A DNA stretch of 64,000 bases, from NCBI GenBank assembly GCA_002733605.1, contig NVWK01000002.1:62001-126000 (forward strand), in the 5' to 3' direction. A program made the position numbers and the translations under genes. Below the pieces are notes generated by a model. It searched no databases. It was not told the DNA's origin and saw only the letters and a list, made by a program, of their open reading frames with translations. Of the stretch, positions 1-9,076 are shown piece after piece; position 1 is the stretch's first letter, and every line of letters begins with the position of its first letter. The DNA is from Robiginitomaculum sp. (lineage in GTDB: Bacteria; Pseudomonadota; Alphaproteobacteria; Caulobacterales; Maricaulaceae).

Positions 1-314
1 AAATACTGGATGTCGCCGTAGATGCCCGTAAAAACTCCCCGCATTACGGCCAGCACGTAAAAATAGAATTAAGCGCAGACACTGCCGAACAACTCTGGGT
101 GCCTGCAGGTTTTTTACACGGATTTGCCACTTTGGCAGCCAACACCGAAGTGCAATATAAGTGTACAGCTTATTATGCGCACGAATGCGACGGAAATGTT
201 ATGTGGGATGATCCCGAACTGGCCATTGATTGGGGATTTGAGCCCCATAAGGCCGTCATATCGCAAAGAGATGCAAAAGCCTGCACATTTGCAAGTTTCA
301 ACAGCCCGTTCTAA
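1..314 (+). CDS. rfbC: dTDP-4-dehydrorhamnose 3,5-epimerase, C-terminal part (5' end outside window)
   Basis: The reading frame is open from base 3 and ends at TAA 312-314; the start lies left of the window. The visible 103 residues include WVPAGFLHGFATL, the EVQYKCTAYY strand and the DPELAIDW block, all typical of the RmlC cupin. RmlC epimerises C3 and C5 of dTDP-4-keto-6-deoxyglucose in the cytoplasm, the third step of dTDP-L-rhamnose synthesis. The genes for the other three steps follow directly on the same strand, which supports the call. The catalytic His region lies in the missing N-terminal half, so activity cannot be judged here. Confidence 0.95.
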   Translation, partial: ILDVAVDARKNSPHYGQHVKIELSADTAEQLWVPAGFLHGFATLAANTEVQYKCTAYYAHECDGNVMWDDPELAIDWGFEPHKAVISQRDAKACTFASFNSPF

Positions 315-360
315 AAAGAACTGGATCATATAAACCTGACCGACGAAAAAAGGATGCGCA

Positions 361-1422
361 ATGAAAATACTTGTTACCGGCGGTGCAGGCTTTATCGGAT
401 CCGCCCTTATTCGCATGGCAATTGCGCGCGGGCATGAAATCATCAATCTTGACTGCCTTACCTACGCCGCCAATCTAGAAAACCTGAACTCTGTCGCCGA
501 CAACCCACATTACACATTTGAAAAAGGTGATATTTGCGATATCGCCTTCCTCCAGCACCTATTTGCCAAACATCAACCGGAAGCCATTATGCATTTGGCG
601 GCCGAATCCCATGTAGACCGCTCCATTGATGGCCCCGCAGCCTTTATCCAAACCAATGTTATCGGCACGTTTAATCTGTTAGATACAGCGAAAACATATT
701 GGGAGAAACTGAAAGGCGAAAAACGTGATAGATTTCGTTTTCACCATATTTCCACCGATGAGGTTTATGGCGATTTGCAAATCGATGACCCTGCCTTTAG
801 TGAAACCACCCCCTATGATCCAAGCTCGCCCTACTCTGCCTCCAAAGCTTCCTCGGATCATTTGGTGCGGGCATGGGCACGCACGTATGGCCTCCCGACC
901 CTGATCACCAATTGCTCCAATAATTACGGCCCCTACCAATTCCCCGAAAAACTCGTCCCTGTTGTCATTTTAAAGGCCCTTTATGGGGCGCCAATTCCTG
1001 TCTACGGCAAAGGTGACAATATTCGGGACTGGTTATATGTGGACGATCACGCAGACGCCCTCCTGTGCGTTCTCGAACAAGGCAAGCTTGGCGAAACCTA
1101 TAATATTGGCGGTAATAATGAACGCACAAATCTGGAACTTGTGCAAACATTGTGCACACTGATGGATGCCCGAAAGCCGGACAATATATCACATGCCGCC
1201 CTGATCAAATTTGTGGCAGACCGTCCCGGGCATGACCAACGTTATGCGATCAATACCGAGAAAATTCATACCGAATTAGGCTGGAAACCCGCGATTGAAT
1301 GGGATGAAGGTTTTGAGAAAACCCTTAACTGGTATCTGGACAACGAAAGCTGGTGGCGCCCCTTGGTGAAAGAAGACGCCTTTGGATCACGCCTTGGACT
1401 AAAAACCAGCGCCGCCACATGA
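361..1422 (+). CDS. rfbB: dTDP-glucose 4,6-dehydratase
   Basis: 353 aa, the usual length for RmlB. It opens with the NAD-binding Rossmann motif GGAGFIGS. It carries the HISTDEVYG block (Thr, Asp and Glu of the dehydratase active site) and YSASK, the Tyr-x3-Lys pair of extended short-chain dehydrogenases. The C-terminal [11 protein letters not shown] block is also typical. It converts dTDP-glucose to dTDP-4-keto-6-deoxyglucose. The gene lies 46 bases after rfbC, and its stop overlaps the start of rfbD in an ATGA arrangement, so the two are probably translationally coupled. ATG 361 is the natural start because the Rossmann strand begins at residue 2. Confidence 0.97.
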   Translation: MKILVTGGAGFIGSALIRMAIARGHEIINLDCLTYAANLENLNSVADNPHYTFEKGDICDIAFLQHLFAKHQPEAIMHLAAESHVDRSIDGPAAFIQTNVIGTFNLLDTAKTYWEKLKGEKRDRFRFHHISTDEVYGDLQIDDPAFSETTPYDPSSPYSASKASSDHLVRAWARTYGLPTLITNCSNNYGPYQFPEKLVPVVILKALYGAPIPVYGKGDNIRDWLYVDDHADALLCVLEQGKLGETYNIGGNNERTNLELVQTLCTLMDARKPDNISHAALIKFVADRPGHDQRYAINTEKIHTELGWKPAIEWDEGFEKTLNWYLDNESWWRPLVKEDAFGSRLGLKTSAAT

Positions 1423-2312
1423 AGCTTAATCTCGCCATTCTCGGAAAAACCGGACAGCTCGCCAAAGCCTTAAAACAAAGCGTAGAGACACAAGGCCATT
1501 CGGCCCAATTCTTTGATCGCAAAGCATGCGATCTCAACCAGTCTCCAGAAAAGATACGTGCGTTTATCAACACATTGGATAAACCGGACGTGCTCGTCAT
1601 CGCCGCTGCCTATACGGCCGTCGACGCGGCCGAAAATGACGAAAAAACTGCTTATGCAGTCAATGCCCTTGCGCCAACATACATTGCCGAAGCCTGTGCA
1701 ACGCGCAATATTCCGCTCGTCCATATTTCAACAGATTATGTATTTGCCGGCGATGCCAGCACGCCTTACCCGGTCAACACGGCCGCCGCCCCCATCAATG
1801 TTTACGGCGCCTCCAAACGCGCCGGAGAACAAGGTATATTGAATACAGGCTGTCACGCGGTCATTCTGCGTACATCATGGGTATATGATGGATATAGCAA
1901 AAACTTCATGACAACCATGCTTCGCCTCGCGCAAACCCGCACCTGCATTGATGTGGTCGCCGATCAGATTGGCAGACCAACCTATGCGGGCCATCTCGCC
2001 GATGCTGTCCTGAAAGCTGCCGCAGGCTTGCATCAGGGACAAACGGAGAGCCAAGGCATATTCCATGTCAGCGACACCGGCACACCAATCAGTTGGGCCG
2101 AATTTGCCAGAGCCATATTTGCAATCGCCAAACACAAACTCCCGCACAAAATTGAAGTCACCAATATCCCCTCTACACACTACCCAACCCCCGCACAAAG
2201 ACCTGCCTATTCTGTGTTGGACACAAACCGGTTTGAGCAAAACTTTAATTGTGCTTTACCCCTCTGGAACGAAGGGCTAAAAAAAGCCTACGCAGAATGG
2301 GACGCGTATTAA
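1419..2312 (+). CDS. rfbD: dTDP-4-dehydrorhamnose reductase
   Basis: 297 aa from ATG 1419. The frame is open further upstream, but ATG 1419 places the nucleotide-binding strand [10 protein letters not shown] directly at the N-terminus and overlaps the rfbB stop as ATGA. Family marks are [19 protein letters not shown] (Tyr-x3-Lys) and the RTSWVY segment of RmlD. It catalyses the last, NAD(P)H-dependent step to dTDP-L-rhamnose. The genes before and after encode the other steps. Rhamnose is most likely used for lipopolysaccharide O-chain or exopolysaccharide, but no glycosyltransferase lies inside the window. Confidence 0.95.
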   Translation: MKLNLAILGKTGQLAKALKQSVETQGHSAQFFDRKACDLNQSPEKIRAFINTLDKPDVLVIAAAYTAVDAAENDEKTAYAVNALAPTYIAEACATRNIPLVHISTDYVFAGDASTPYPVNTAAAPINVYGASKRAGEQGILNTGCHAVILRTSWVYDGYSKNFMTTMLRLAQTRTCIDVVADQIGRPTYAGHLADAVLKAAAGLHQGQTESQGIFHVSDTGTPISWAEFARAIFAIAKHKLPHKIEVTNIPSTHYPTPAQRPAYSVLDTNRFEQNFNCALPLWNEGLKKAYAEWDAY

Positions 2313-2327
2313 GGTCAGGGGCCAATC

Positions 2328-3224
2328 ATGACAAAAAATACGCAGAATACAGTGAGAAAAGGGATCATATTAGCGGGCGGAACGGGAAGCCGTTTACATC
2401 CCAGCACAATATCGGTTTCGAAACAGCTCATGCCGGTCTATGACAAGCCAATGATTTACTACCCATTGTCTGTCCTCATGCAGGCGGGGATCAATGAAAT
2501 TCTCATCATCACAACCCCGCACGATCAAGCCGCATTTCAACACCTGCTTGGCGATGGTCATAAATGGGGAATGTCTCTCCTATATGCTGTACAGCCTGAA
2601 CCCAAAGGCTTAGCCCAAGCGCTCATCATTGCAGAAAATTTCCTAGACGGAGCCCCAAGCGCCCTCATTCTCGGAGATAATTTATTCTTCGGACAAGTTT
2701 TTAACGACACAATTACCACCGCCGTCCAAAACACAAGCGGAGCAACCGTATTTGGCTATCATGTGAAAAACCCCGAAGCTTATGGAGTTGTTGAATTCGA
2801 CGACAACCAAAAAGCAATCTCCCTTGACGAAAAACCGGCCCAACCCAAATCAAATTATGCCGTTACAGGTCTGTACTTTTATGACAATCGCGCCAGCGAA
2901 TTTGCGCGACAGGTAAAACCTTCCGGTCGCGGTGAATTAGAGATCACCACACTTAATCAAATGTATCTGGAGCGGGGCGATTTAACAGTAAAATTATTAG
3001 ACGACGGTACAACTTGGCTTGATACGGGCACCCACAGATCATTGCTCCAAGCCGCCCAATTCGTCAGCGTTATTGAAGAAAGACAGGGTCTGCGCATTTG
3101 TTGCCCGGAAGCCATTGCCTTCCACAAAGGCTGGATCGATACGCATCAACTGAGGCAATTGGCGATCCCGCTCGAAAAAAGCGGGTACGGGCATTATTTA
3201 CTGACGTTATTGCCCAACGCGTAA
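2328..3224 (+). CDS. rfbA: Glucose-1-phosphate thymidylyltransferase
   Basis: 298 aa. The N-terminal signature [20 protein letters not shown] is the nucleotidyltransferase loop with the catalytic Arg and Lys. [10 protein letters not shown] holds the Mg-binding Asp, and [10 protein letters not shown] holds the sugar-binding block. It makes dTDP-glucose from dTTP and glucose-1-phosphate, the entry step to dTDP-rhamnose, and the family is usually inhibited by the end product. It is the last gene of the C-B-D-A cluster, 15 bases after rfbD. The strand stays the same afterwards, but a gap of more than 300 bases with an operator-like palindrome separates it from the next gene. Confidence 0.96.
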   Translation: MTKNTQNTVRKGIILAGGTGSRLHPSTISVSKQLMPVYDKPMIYYPLSVLMQAGINEILIITTPHDQAAFQHLLGDGHKWGMSLLYAVQPEPKGLAQALIIAENFLDGAPSALILGDNLFFGQVFNDTITTAVQNTSGATVFGYHVKNPEAYGVVEFDDNQKAISLDEKPAQPKSNYAVTGLYFYDNRASEFARQVKPSGRGELEITTLNQMYLERGDLTVKLLDDGTTWLDTGTHRSLLQAAQFVSVIEERQGLRICCPEAIAFHKGWIDTHQLRQLAIPLEKSGYGHYLLTLLPNA

Positions 3225-3580
3225 GCGCATGATAGACAAAGAAACCACAAGCGTGTGATGATCATCACAGTCTGCAGGACCATTGGCGTGTTAACAGTAA
3301 TTACACTTACCAAATTTGCTATGGAAGGCCACAAGCATACCATAGCAGAATCGGAAAGTGCTGAAGGATTGATCAGATTTATGCTGGCATTGTACAAGAA
3401 ACCTTGAACATGTCAGTCGATTGGATGTTTAACAATCCATTGGCATAAAAGCGACCGGGTTTTACGGCAATTATCCCTTTGCCAAGCATGATGCAGATGC
3501 GCTCGGTCGCCATGCCCATACAAAAATTCACCTAAAACCCGCAGTTGCGCTTCAATAGCTTGCAAGGAAAGTCTATTTGT
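3225..3580 (+). other. Gap between rfbA and the TIR operon
   Basis: This 356-base stretch holds a CRP-type palindrome near its left end (own entry). A 49-codon frame (3258-3407, starting MIITVCRTIG and ending LALYKKP) reads through it from an ATG inside the palindrome. I see no ribosome-binding site or family for it, so I do not call it a gene. The rest probably contains the promoter and leader of the TIR operon. No terminator hairpin is evident after rfbA. Confidence 0.4.
3254..3269. promoter_or_regulatory. CRP-type operator palindrome upstream of the TIR operon
   Basis: TGTGATGATCATCACA is a perfect 16-bp palindrome and matches the classical CRP half-sites TGTGA-N6-TCACA exactly. It lies 312 bases before the proposed start of the TIR gene and 29 bases after rfbA. 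A second copy, identical in both half-sites, lies upstream of the CRP-family gene at 7867-8514. That regulator carries the recognition-helix residues R-E-x2-x-R expected to read this sequence. The link is an inference from sequence match; the distance to the TIR gene leaves room for a long leader. Confidence 0.7.
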
Positions 3581-5719
3581 GTGAACACTATACATACGCA
3601 AATACTACATCATTATATCCGGGAAAAATTGTTGAAAAGCTATAAGTACAAAGCATTTATAAGCTATAGTCATAAAGATGCACGTTGGGGCCGATGGTTG
3701 CACCGTCGGCTGGAAACCTACAATATACCAAACCATCTCGTGGGCAACACAACATCTGCCGGTATTGTCCCTAAACGACTCAGACCTATTTTTAGAGACC
3801 GCGAAGACCTTGCCGCCGCCAATAGCCTCGGTGAAACCATTGAACACGCGCTCGCGCAATCTGAAAACCTGATCATCATATGCTCGCCAGACGCCGCCAA
3901 ATCTCAATGGGTCAACCAGGAAATTTTAAGCTTTAAAAGGCAAAACCGTGACGCAAAAATTTTCAGCCTAATTGTTGACGGAACCCCTTTTGCGCAAGGT
4001 GACGCCATTGGGGACGCCATTGAAAACGAATGCCTACCCAAAGCCCTCCGCTTCCAAACCGATGAAAATGGTGAGTTAACCGAACAACCAGCCGAACCGC
4101 TTGCGGCAGACATTCGCCCCAACGCCGATGGCAAACGTCTGGGCCTACTTAAACTTATATCGGGCTTGATCGGAACTGGACTTGATGAGCTTGTCCAACG
4201 CGATATGCACCGTTTGCGCAACCGCGTGATGGCCATCACAGCAAGCTCTCTGACCATGGTGTTAGCTATGGCTATGTTGACAGGATTCGCTCTGGACGCC
4301 CGTAAAGAGGCCGAGCTTAGACGGAATGATGCAGAGGGACAAATTGAGTTTATGTTGACGGACTTAAAAGACAAACTTGAACCTGTCGGCCGTCTTGATG
4401 CTCTGCAAGTTGTCGGCGAAAACGCGGCCAATTATTATGATAAATACCCGTTGTCAGAACACGACGACGACGCGCTGGGACGCCGTGCCCGTGTCTTTCA
4501 TTATTTGGGAGAACTTCAGGATAAACTGGGTAATTTAGACGAAGCAGACACATATTTTCAAAAAGCCTACGTTGCAACGCAAGATTTGTTGGCGCGCGAC
4601 CCTGGCTCATTAGAACGAATTTATGAACATTCCCAAAGCGCATTTTGGGTTGGATATCCCCATTATAGGAACAAGGATTATCAAAAGGCACTGCACTGGT
4701 TTCAAGAATATAATGATTTGGCCAACGTCTTGGTGTCTGCAGAGCCTGAAAATCTAAACTGGTTGCAGGAAAAAACGTATTCACTGACCAATCTAGGCAC
4801 TATTTACTTCCAGCTTGGGGATCATGAAAAGGCCATGGAAAAATACCAAGAAGCCATTCCCATCTATGAAAGCATTGTGGCAAGCTCCCCAAAAGACGTG
4901 AATGCAAAACGCGATTTGGGAAACGTTTATGCATGGATAGCGGACACTCAATTGTTCTCCGGACCAATCTCTAACGCCATCATGATGAGAGACAAACAGA
5001 TTGCTATCCTGAAAAAAGCAGCAGCAGACAATCCAAGCAATAAGGTGTTGGAAGCTGACATGCTCAGCGCCTATTTTGCAAAGGCTAGTCTATTACAATA
5101 TCGTGGGGATATTGAGCCTGCGAAACGTCTATTGGCACAACAGTTAAACACGGTATTAGGTATATTAGCCATTGATGCTTCTAATACAGCCATTTCTCAA
5201 TATGTACCAATGATCCATGGACAACTTGGTCACATTGAATTCACTAGAGGTGCAATTGATATTGCCAGAGTACACGCTGATACCGCCCGCAAGGCCCTTG
5301 AATATTACGGACTGCATGATGCCTCAAACCGTGAACGGCATGAAACAACCACAATCCCTATATTACTGTTACGCGTCCAAATCGATATGTATGATCGCAA
5401 TTACAGCGCGGCTACGCAAAGCATCGCAGCCATAAAGAAGATAATTGGGAAAGATAGGCAAAAAATAGATGTCACACAATCTGAGCACAATATACATACA
5501 GCCTTACTAGAAGGAGATATTCTGCAAGCACGCGGCCAAGTAGACAAGGCGAACACGATTTGGCAATCAGCCATTGATAGCTATCTTTCAACACCTGTGC
5601 CATTGCCACCAGATGCATTCGTACAAATGATTTTGTTATATGAACGCCTTAACCAACAAGACAGTGCACAAAAATTAAAATCACAACTAAAACAACGCGG
5701 AATCAAAACTGGTCTATAG
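3581..5719 (+). CDS. TIR-domain protein with membrane segment and TPR tail
   Basis: 712 aa from GTG 3581, which has AAGGAAAG nine bases upstream. TTG 3632, preceded by GGGA, is an alternative that would start just before the TIR fold. Residues about 20-155 form a TIR domain: YKAFISYSHKDARWGRWLHR, the BB-loop region FRDREDLAAA, and SQWVNQEI. The Glu in W-x3-E (about residue 114) matches the catalytic Glu of TIR NADases such as SARM1, so NAD cleavage is possible. One hydrophobic helix follows (about 217-238, ITASSLTMVLAMAMLTGFAL), then about 450 residues of helical TPR-type repeats with EKYQEAIPIYE-like units. The domain order is TIR outside the repeats, tethered to the inner membrane. It is the first gene of a three-gene operon, 22 bases before the next. 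The function is probably immune or stress signalling, which is inferred. Confidence 0.85.
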   Translation: MNTIHTQILHHYIREKLLKSYKYKAFISYSHKDARWGRWLHRRLETYNIPNHLVGNTTSAGIVPKRLRPIFRDREDLAAANSLGETIEHALAQSENLIIICSPDAAKSQWVNQEILSFKRQNRDAKIFSLIVDGTPFAQGDAIGDAIENECLPKALRFQTDENGELTEQPAEPLAADIRPNADGKRLGLLKLISGLIGTGLDELVQRDMHRLRNRVMAITASSLTMVLAMAMLTGFALDARKEAELRRNDAEGQIEFMLTDLKDKLEPVGRLDALQVVGENAANYYDKYPLSEHDDDALGRRARVFHYLGELQDKLGNLDEADTYFQKAYVATQDLLARDPGSLERIYEHSQSAFWVGYPHYRNKDYQKALHWFQEYNDLANVLVSAEPENLNWLQEKTYSLTNLGTIYFQLGDHEKAMEKYQEAIPIYESIVASSPKDVNAKRDLGNVYAWIADTQLFSGPISNAIMMRDKQIAILKKAAADNPSNKVLEADMLSAYFAKASLLQYRGDIEPAKRLLAQQLNTVLGILAIDASNTAISQYVPMIHGQLGHIEFTRGAIDIARVHADTARKALEYYGLHDASNRERHETTTIPILLLRVQIDMYDRNYSAATQSIAAIKKIIGKDRQKIDVTQSEHNIHTALLEGDILQARGQVDKANTIWQSAIDSYLSTPVPLPPDAFVQMILLYERLNQQDSAQKLKSQLKQRGIKTGL

Positions 5720-5741
5720 GGCCTCACACCAAGGAGACAAA

Positions 5742-6287
5742 ATGTCCAAACCAAAAACACTCTTACTCATTCACGATGCATCAGGGTATGCGATTGTCGC
5801 AGACGACTATTATGAAAACCCCCAGCCGGCCAACAATGATCAAATAGATGATACCGGAGACGGATTTGCAGCGTTACGCGACAACCGGATGAAATTCAGT
5901 GTTGAGCACGATCAAAGCATTACCATTCAGATTGATCCCAAATCCCTTAAAGGCATTACATTTGTAAAACCCGGCGAGTCTATTAGTCGTGATAAATACG
6001 CGCTTTGGCCCCACGATGCGCTCAGCATTGACAATGGCCGCACGCGAGACGGGGAACCAAAAGATGCCCCCGCCGTAGATAATTATAAAGATTTAACTTG
6101 CACTGACACGTCTTTAACATTCGAATATGTGGGCATAAATGCCACAAATAATGGCCCAGGTCCGAACAATGATACAAGCTATTATAAGTATGAGCTCTCC
6201 CTATTAGACCAACGTTACGGCTACACAGTGCACATTGTAATCGACCCGGTTATCCGCAATGACGGAAGCTTAGGTGGTCTTCCGTAA
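5742..6287 (+). CDS. Small unknown protein between two signalling genes of the TIR operon
   Basis: 181 aa, starting MSKPKTLLLIHDASGYAIVA. AAGGAG lies just upstream of ATG 5742. I do not recognise a family. It has no signal peptide or membrane helix and is rich in Asp, Asn and predicted beta strands. It ends with a strand pair around YKYELSLLDQRYGYTVHIVI. Spacing of 22 bases before and 18 after ties it to the TIR gene and the TPR/SLOG-like gene, so it probably works with them as a ligand sensor, adaptor or modulator. A distant relation to the AidA/PixA beta-sandwich proteins crossed my mind because of the final strands, but I cannot support it. Confidence 0.75.
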   Translation: MSKPKTLLLIHDASGYAIVADDYYENPQPANNDQIDDTGDGFAALRDNRMKFSVEHDQSITIQIDPKSLKGITFVKPGESISRDKYALWPHDALSIDNGRTRDGEPKDAPAVDNYKDLTCTDTSLTFEYVGINATNNGPGPNNDTSYYKYELSLLDQRYGYTVHIVIDPVIRNDGSLGGLP

Positions 6288-6305
6288 ACCGCGTAAGGAC
6301 AATAG

Positions 6306-7874
6306 ATGAGCCACTTACGTCAAAACCATTTGCAAAATTACGAAAGTGCTCTCGCAGCACTTTCGACTTGCCCAGATGATATAGAAGCGCAACATCTGGC
6401 CGTCCTGTCTCTGGTACGGGCTGGCTCTTTGGCATTTGCTCTTGTTGAATACGAGCGCTATGGGCTTGATAAAATTCACCATCATGAAGATGTCATGGCC
6501 TTGGGCGGCCGATTATACAAAGACTTGTATCTGTCTCATCGCGAAAAGGCAGCACAGGCCTATGCTCATCAATCGGCTGAAAAATATGACGCCGCCTTTC
6601 AAGAGACAAATGGATATTATTCAGGAATTAATGCGGCCACCATGGCTCTCATGGCTGACATGCCTGATGATATGATCCAAACCCGTGCAAAGGCCATACT
6701 CAAGCACCTGCCTCAAACACCGGATTTAGACGACGAGCTTTTGTATTTCATCCATGCCACCCGGGCAGAAGCCTATCTTTTGTTGGATGAAAACAAAAAA
6801 TGCCAAATGTCCTTACAGACGGCCTGGAAGCACGACCCATTAAATTATACTGCCCATGCGACCACCTTAAAACAATTTCGCATGATTGAAACCAAACGCA
6901 AACACCCCAGCACGTGGCTAGATGCATTCACGCCACCCAAGGCCGTACATTTTGCCGGTCACATGTTTGGAACAGACGGCGAAGTGAGCGCAGCATTACC
7001 TGCGCTAAAACAAGAACAGATAAGCAGCTTGAAAACCCAATTATCCGACACAATCCAAAGAGAAGACATTGGGTTCGGTTATGGTGCACTCGCCGCAGGC
7101 TCCGATATTCTTATCGCAGAAGCTTTGGTTGAAGAAGGCTGCGAACTTCATATCATCCTCCCCGTGTCCAAAGATATATTTCTTGAACATTCGGTGGCAC
7201 CTTATGGCCCGTCATGGGTAAAACGTTTTGAAGATTGTTTATCTCAAGCCCACTCATTTCGCATTCTAACACCACTGACAACATGGCCCAATACAACCAT
7301 TGGGCAACACGCCAGTTTAGTTTGTATGGGTGAAGCCATTCACCAAGCCGATATTCTGTCTGTGTCGGCCGCCCAATTGTTAATTTGGGACCGTAAAACC
7401 AATGCATCGGGTACCGCAAATGACGCACAGAATTGGCGCATGACAAATCGTCCCCAATACAGTCTTGAATACCCCAAGACACGCGCCACACAAGCCCCTG
7501 CACCCCATGCTGAAGAATATGAAATGCACATTTCTCTGACACAGTCAGACAACACGGCACCTGCATGTTTTAAAGACATTGAATCCGCAATAAACACCGC
7601 CATCACAAACCGAAAAAAATCAAGCGCAGATATCCAGCAAGGGCTCCATCTGTTTATTGCCGCCCAAGACAATGCCGTTTCTACACGCAACGCAAATATA
7701 GGCGTTAATCTGGCAAAAACAGCCGTGCCCGGGTGCATCCTTGTCTCCGAAACCCTCGCAAGTCTTCTGGCCGTATATCACTTTAATGATTACAGCACCG
7801 ATTATCAGGGGCAAATAGAAACCGGAGAACGTGCATTTGCCTTGCGAAAAAAAGGGGCAAGCCAGATCACTTAA
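6306..7874 (+). CDS. TPR sensor protein with SLOG-like Rossmann domain and degenerate nucleotide-cyclase tail
   Basis: 522 aa. Residues 1-205 are helical repeats with the block ETNGYYSGINAATMAL, which I know from proteins annotated as TRAFs-binding/DUF4071 or TPR-S. Residues about 212-345 look like a Rossmann/SLOG-type nucleotide-binding domain: VHFAGHMFG, then GFGYGALAAGSDILIAEAL, GCELHIILP and WVKRFEDCL. The last 120 residues resemble the end of a class III adenylate-cyclase domain (VNLAKTAVPGCILVSETLA ... FALRKKG), but I see none of the metal-binding Asp or catalytic motifs, so it is probably a ligand-binding or dead cyclase. It lacks a signal peptide and should be cytoplasmic. It ends eight bases past the stop of the convergent regulator gene. 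Confidence 0.75.
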   Translation: MSHLRQNHLQNYESALAALSTCPDDIEAQHLAVLSLVRAGSLAFALVEYERYGLDKIHHHEDVMALGGRLYKDLYLSHREKAAQAYAHQSAEKYDAAFQETNGYYSGINAATMALMADMPDDMIQTRAKAILKHLPQTPDLDDELLYFIHATRAEAYLLLDENKKCQMSLQTAWKHDPLNYTAHATTLKQFRMIETKRKHPSTWLDAFTPPKAVHFAGHMFGTDGEVSAALPALKQEQISSLKTQLSDTIQREDIGFGYGALAAGSDILIAEALVEEGCELHIILPVSKDIFLEHSVAPYGPSWVKRFEDCLSQAHSFRILTPLTTWPNTTIGQHASLVCMGEAIHQADILSVSAAQLLIWDRKTNASGTANDAQNWRMTNRPQYSLEYPKTRATQAPAPHAEEYEMHISLTQSDNTAPACFKDIESAINTAITNRKKSSADIQQGLHLFIAAQDNAVSTRNANIGVNLAKTAVPGCILVSETLASLLAVYHFNDYSTDYQGQIETGERAFALRKKGASQIT

Positions 7875-8514
7875 TTCTAAGCTTTAACTCTTCTGGCTGC
7901 AAAATAAGGAGTGCGCCCGTCTCACGCTTTAAGACGCCATCCTTCACCAAATCACTGACCGTGCGTGAAACCGTTTCACGCGTACTACTGACCCTGAGAG
8001 CAAGCTCGGAAAAAATCGGGTTCGGACGGACAATCGACATCATCGGCTCAACACCAACCCGCGTGGACAAACGCATAAGCTCGGCACACACGCGCCCGGG
8101 GGCCGAAAGGGTAATCGCCTCAACCAAGCGGGTCGTCATCATATTCAACCGCAAAGCCAAGTCACGAGCAACAGCTTCAGCAAGTTCGGTGTTTGCCGAT
8201 AGCAAATTTTGAAACTCGGGAACTGGAATTTGTAATACCTGTGTCTCCACGCTGGCCGTCACCTCAAAGCCAATAGGTGTATTGGTCAGCAACGCAGCAT
8301 GACCAAGAAAATCCCCAACATAAAATCCGCCAATCCAAGTCTCTTGGCCCTGTTTTGAATAGACTCTTGCCACCGCCCGACCGGATGAAATGAAGCCAAC
8401 AATTTTGGCATATTCATTTTGAAAAAATATGGTTTCGCCCGCTTCATATTTTTTAAGAGTTCCAAGCACACCTAACGATCCAACCCAAGTCTGGCTTGTT
8501 TCATTCATGCCCAT
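7867..8514 (-). CDS. CRP/FNR-family transcriptional regulator
   Basis: 215 aa. The N-terminal half is a cyclic-nucleotide-binding fold (GETIFFQNEYAKIVGFISSG; GDFLGHAALL). The C-terminal half is a winged helix with ELALRVSSTRETVSRTVSDL. The RETVSR recognition helix keeps the Arg-Glu-x3-Arg pattern that lets E. coli CRP read TGTGA. In the effector pocket the family Glu (GEL.AL) is His and the Arg-Ser/Ala pair is replaced (TNTPIGFEV), so cAMP binding in the E. coli manner is unlikely. No FNR cysteines are seen. A matching TGTGA-N6-TCACA site lies 82 bases upstream of its start, suggesting autoregulation. It converges on the TIR operon, with stops overlapping by eight bases. Confidence 0.9.
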   Translation of the reverse strand: MGMNETSQTWVGSLGVLGTLKKYEAGETIFFQNEYAKIVGFISSGRAVARVYSKQGQETWIGGFYVGDFLGHAALLTNTPIGFEVTASVETQVLQIPVPEFQNLLSANTELAEAVARDLALRLNMMTTRLVEAITLSAPGRVCAELMRLSTRVGVEPMMSIVRPNPIFSELALRVSSTRETVSRTVSDLVKDGVLKRETGALLILQPEELKLRIK

Positions 8515-8595
8515 ACCCCTCTCTTATTTCACTCGTCCTTTCTTTGCCGGAAAAATTTATCGTCAAGGAATCGCTTTGCAAGGAATCACTTTAGA

Positions 8596-8611
8596 TGTGA
8601 CGACCATCACA
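8596..8611. promoter_or_regulatory. CRP-type operator upstream of the CRP-family gene
   Basis: TGTGACGACCATCACA has both full half-sites TGTGA and TCACA with a six-base spacer. It shares 14 of 16 bases with the palindrome before the TIR operon. It lies 82 bases before the start of the regulator gene, which reads leftward, a position compatible with autoregulation. Confidence 0.7.
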
Positions 8612-8667
8612 CTTAAAATTGCTCATTACAAGTACGCACGTGCCGTCACGCCGACCAATATTGTCTT

Positions 8668-9059
8668 TTAAGGAGATACCCTTTCGGCAAATAATTGCAA
8701 ACGTAAAATCTCTCTCCACCACATTCTTGGCCCGATCACGTCCGTTCCCAAGAACATCGGTTCATATCCCAAAGCACGCAAAACGGTCTTAAAACCCAAA
8801 CAATCAATATCAAAACAATGATCTAATTGTTTTGATATTCGCAATCCAAAGGCCCAAAGTCATAGCCCAATACATCGTGGTGTTTTTGCAACAGTCGGTT
8901 GCGCCTTTCGGGAAAGCGGCTCTTAACCATTAACCTTCCTGAATTATCACGTAATTGTGGCACAAAGGTTTGCTTGCAAATCCAACTTTGCGCTGTTGAG
9001 TATTCGACAACCGCATTTTCAACTAAATCGCGGCCCGTACTAGAATTAGGGGCTGCCAC
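8668..9059 (-). pseudogene. Frame-shifted remnant of an unrecognised gene
   Basis: Two protein-like reading frames follow each other on the minus strand. Bases 9059-8823 encode 78 residues ending KSRFPERRNRLLQ...DFGPLDCEYQNN. Bases about 8820-8668 continue in another frame with FDIDCLGFKTVLRALGYEP, MFLGTDVIGPRMWW and a TAA stop at 8668. The switch falls exactly at a 14-bp inverted repeat (8806-8839), as if the repeat had been inserted or formed by inverted duplication and broken the gene. I do not recognise the family. GTG 9059 is the first possible start; the true 5' end is unknown. The composition looks coding in both parts, but this is a judgement by eye. Confidence 0.4.
8806..8839. repeat. 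14-bp inverted repeat at the frame switch
   Basis: AATATCAAAACAAT (8806-8819) is followed by a six-base loop and its exact reverse complement (8826-8839). It has no T-run after either arm, so it is not a typical terminator. It sits at the join of the two frames of the broken gene. Confidence 0.7.
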
Positions 9060-9076
9060 ATATCATAATCATATAC

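Noticed and set aside
3258-3407. 49-codon frame upstream of the TIR gene
   Set aside because: It starts inside the operator palindrome, has no ribosome-binding site and no recognisable sequence; kept only as a remark.
3413-3601. Minus-strand 62-codon frame before the TIR gene
   Set aside because: No start signal or family, and composition unlike a protein; probably chance.
7965-7983. Palindrome GCGTGAAACCGTTTCACGC inside the CRP-family gene
   Set aside because: It lies within the codons for the recognition helix (RETVSR) and is explained by codon use; it does not match the TGTGA operator pattern of the two outside sites.
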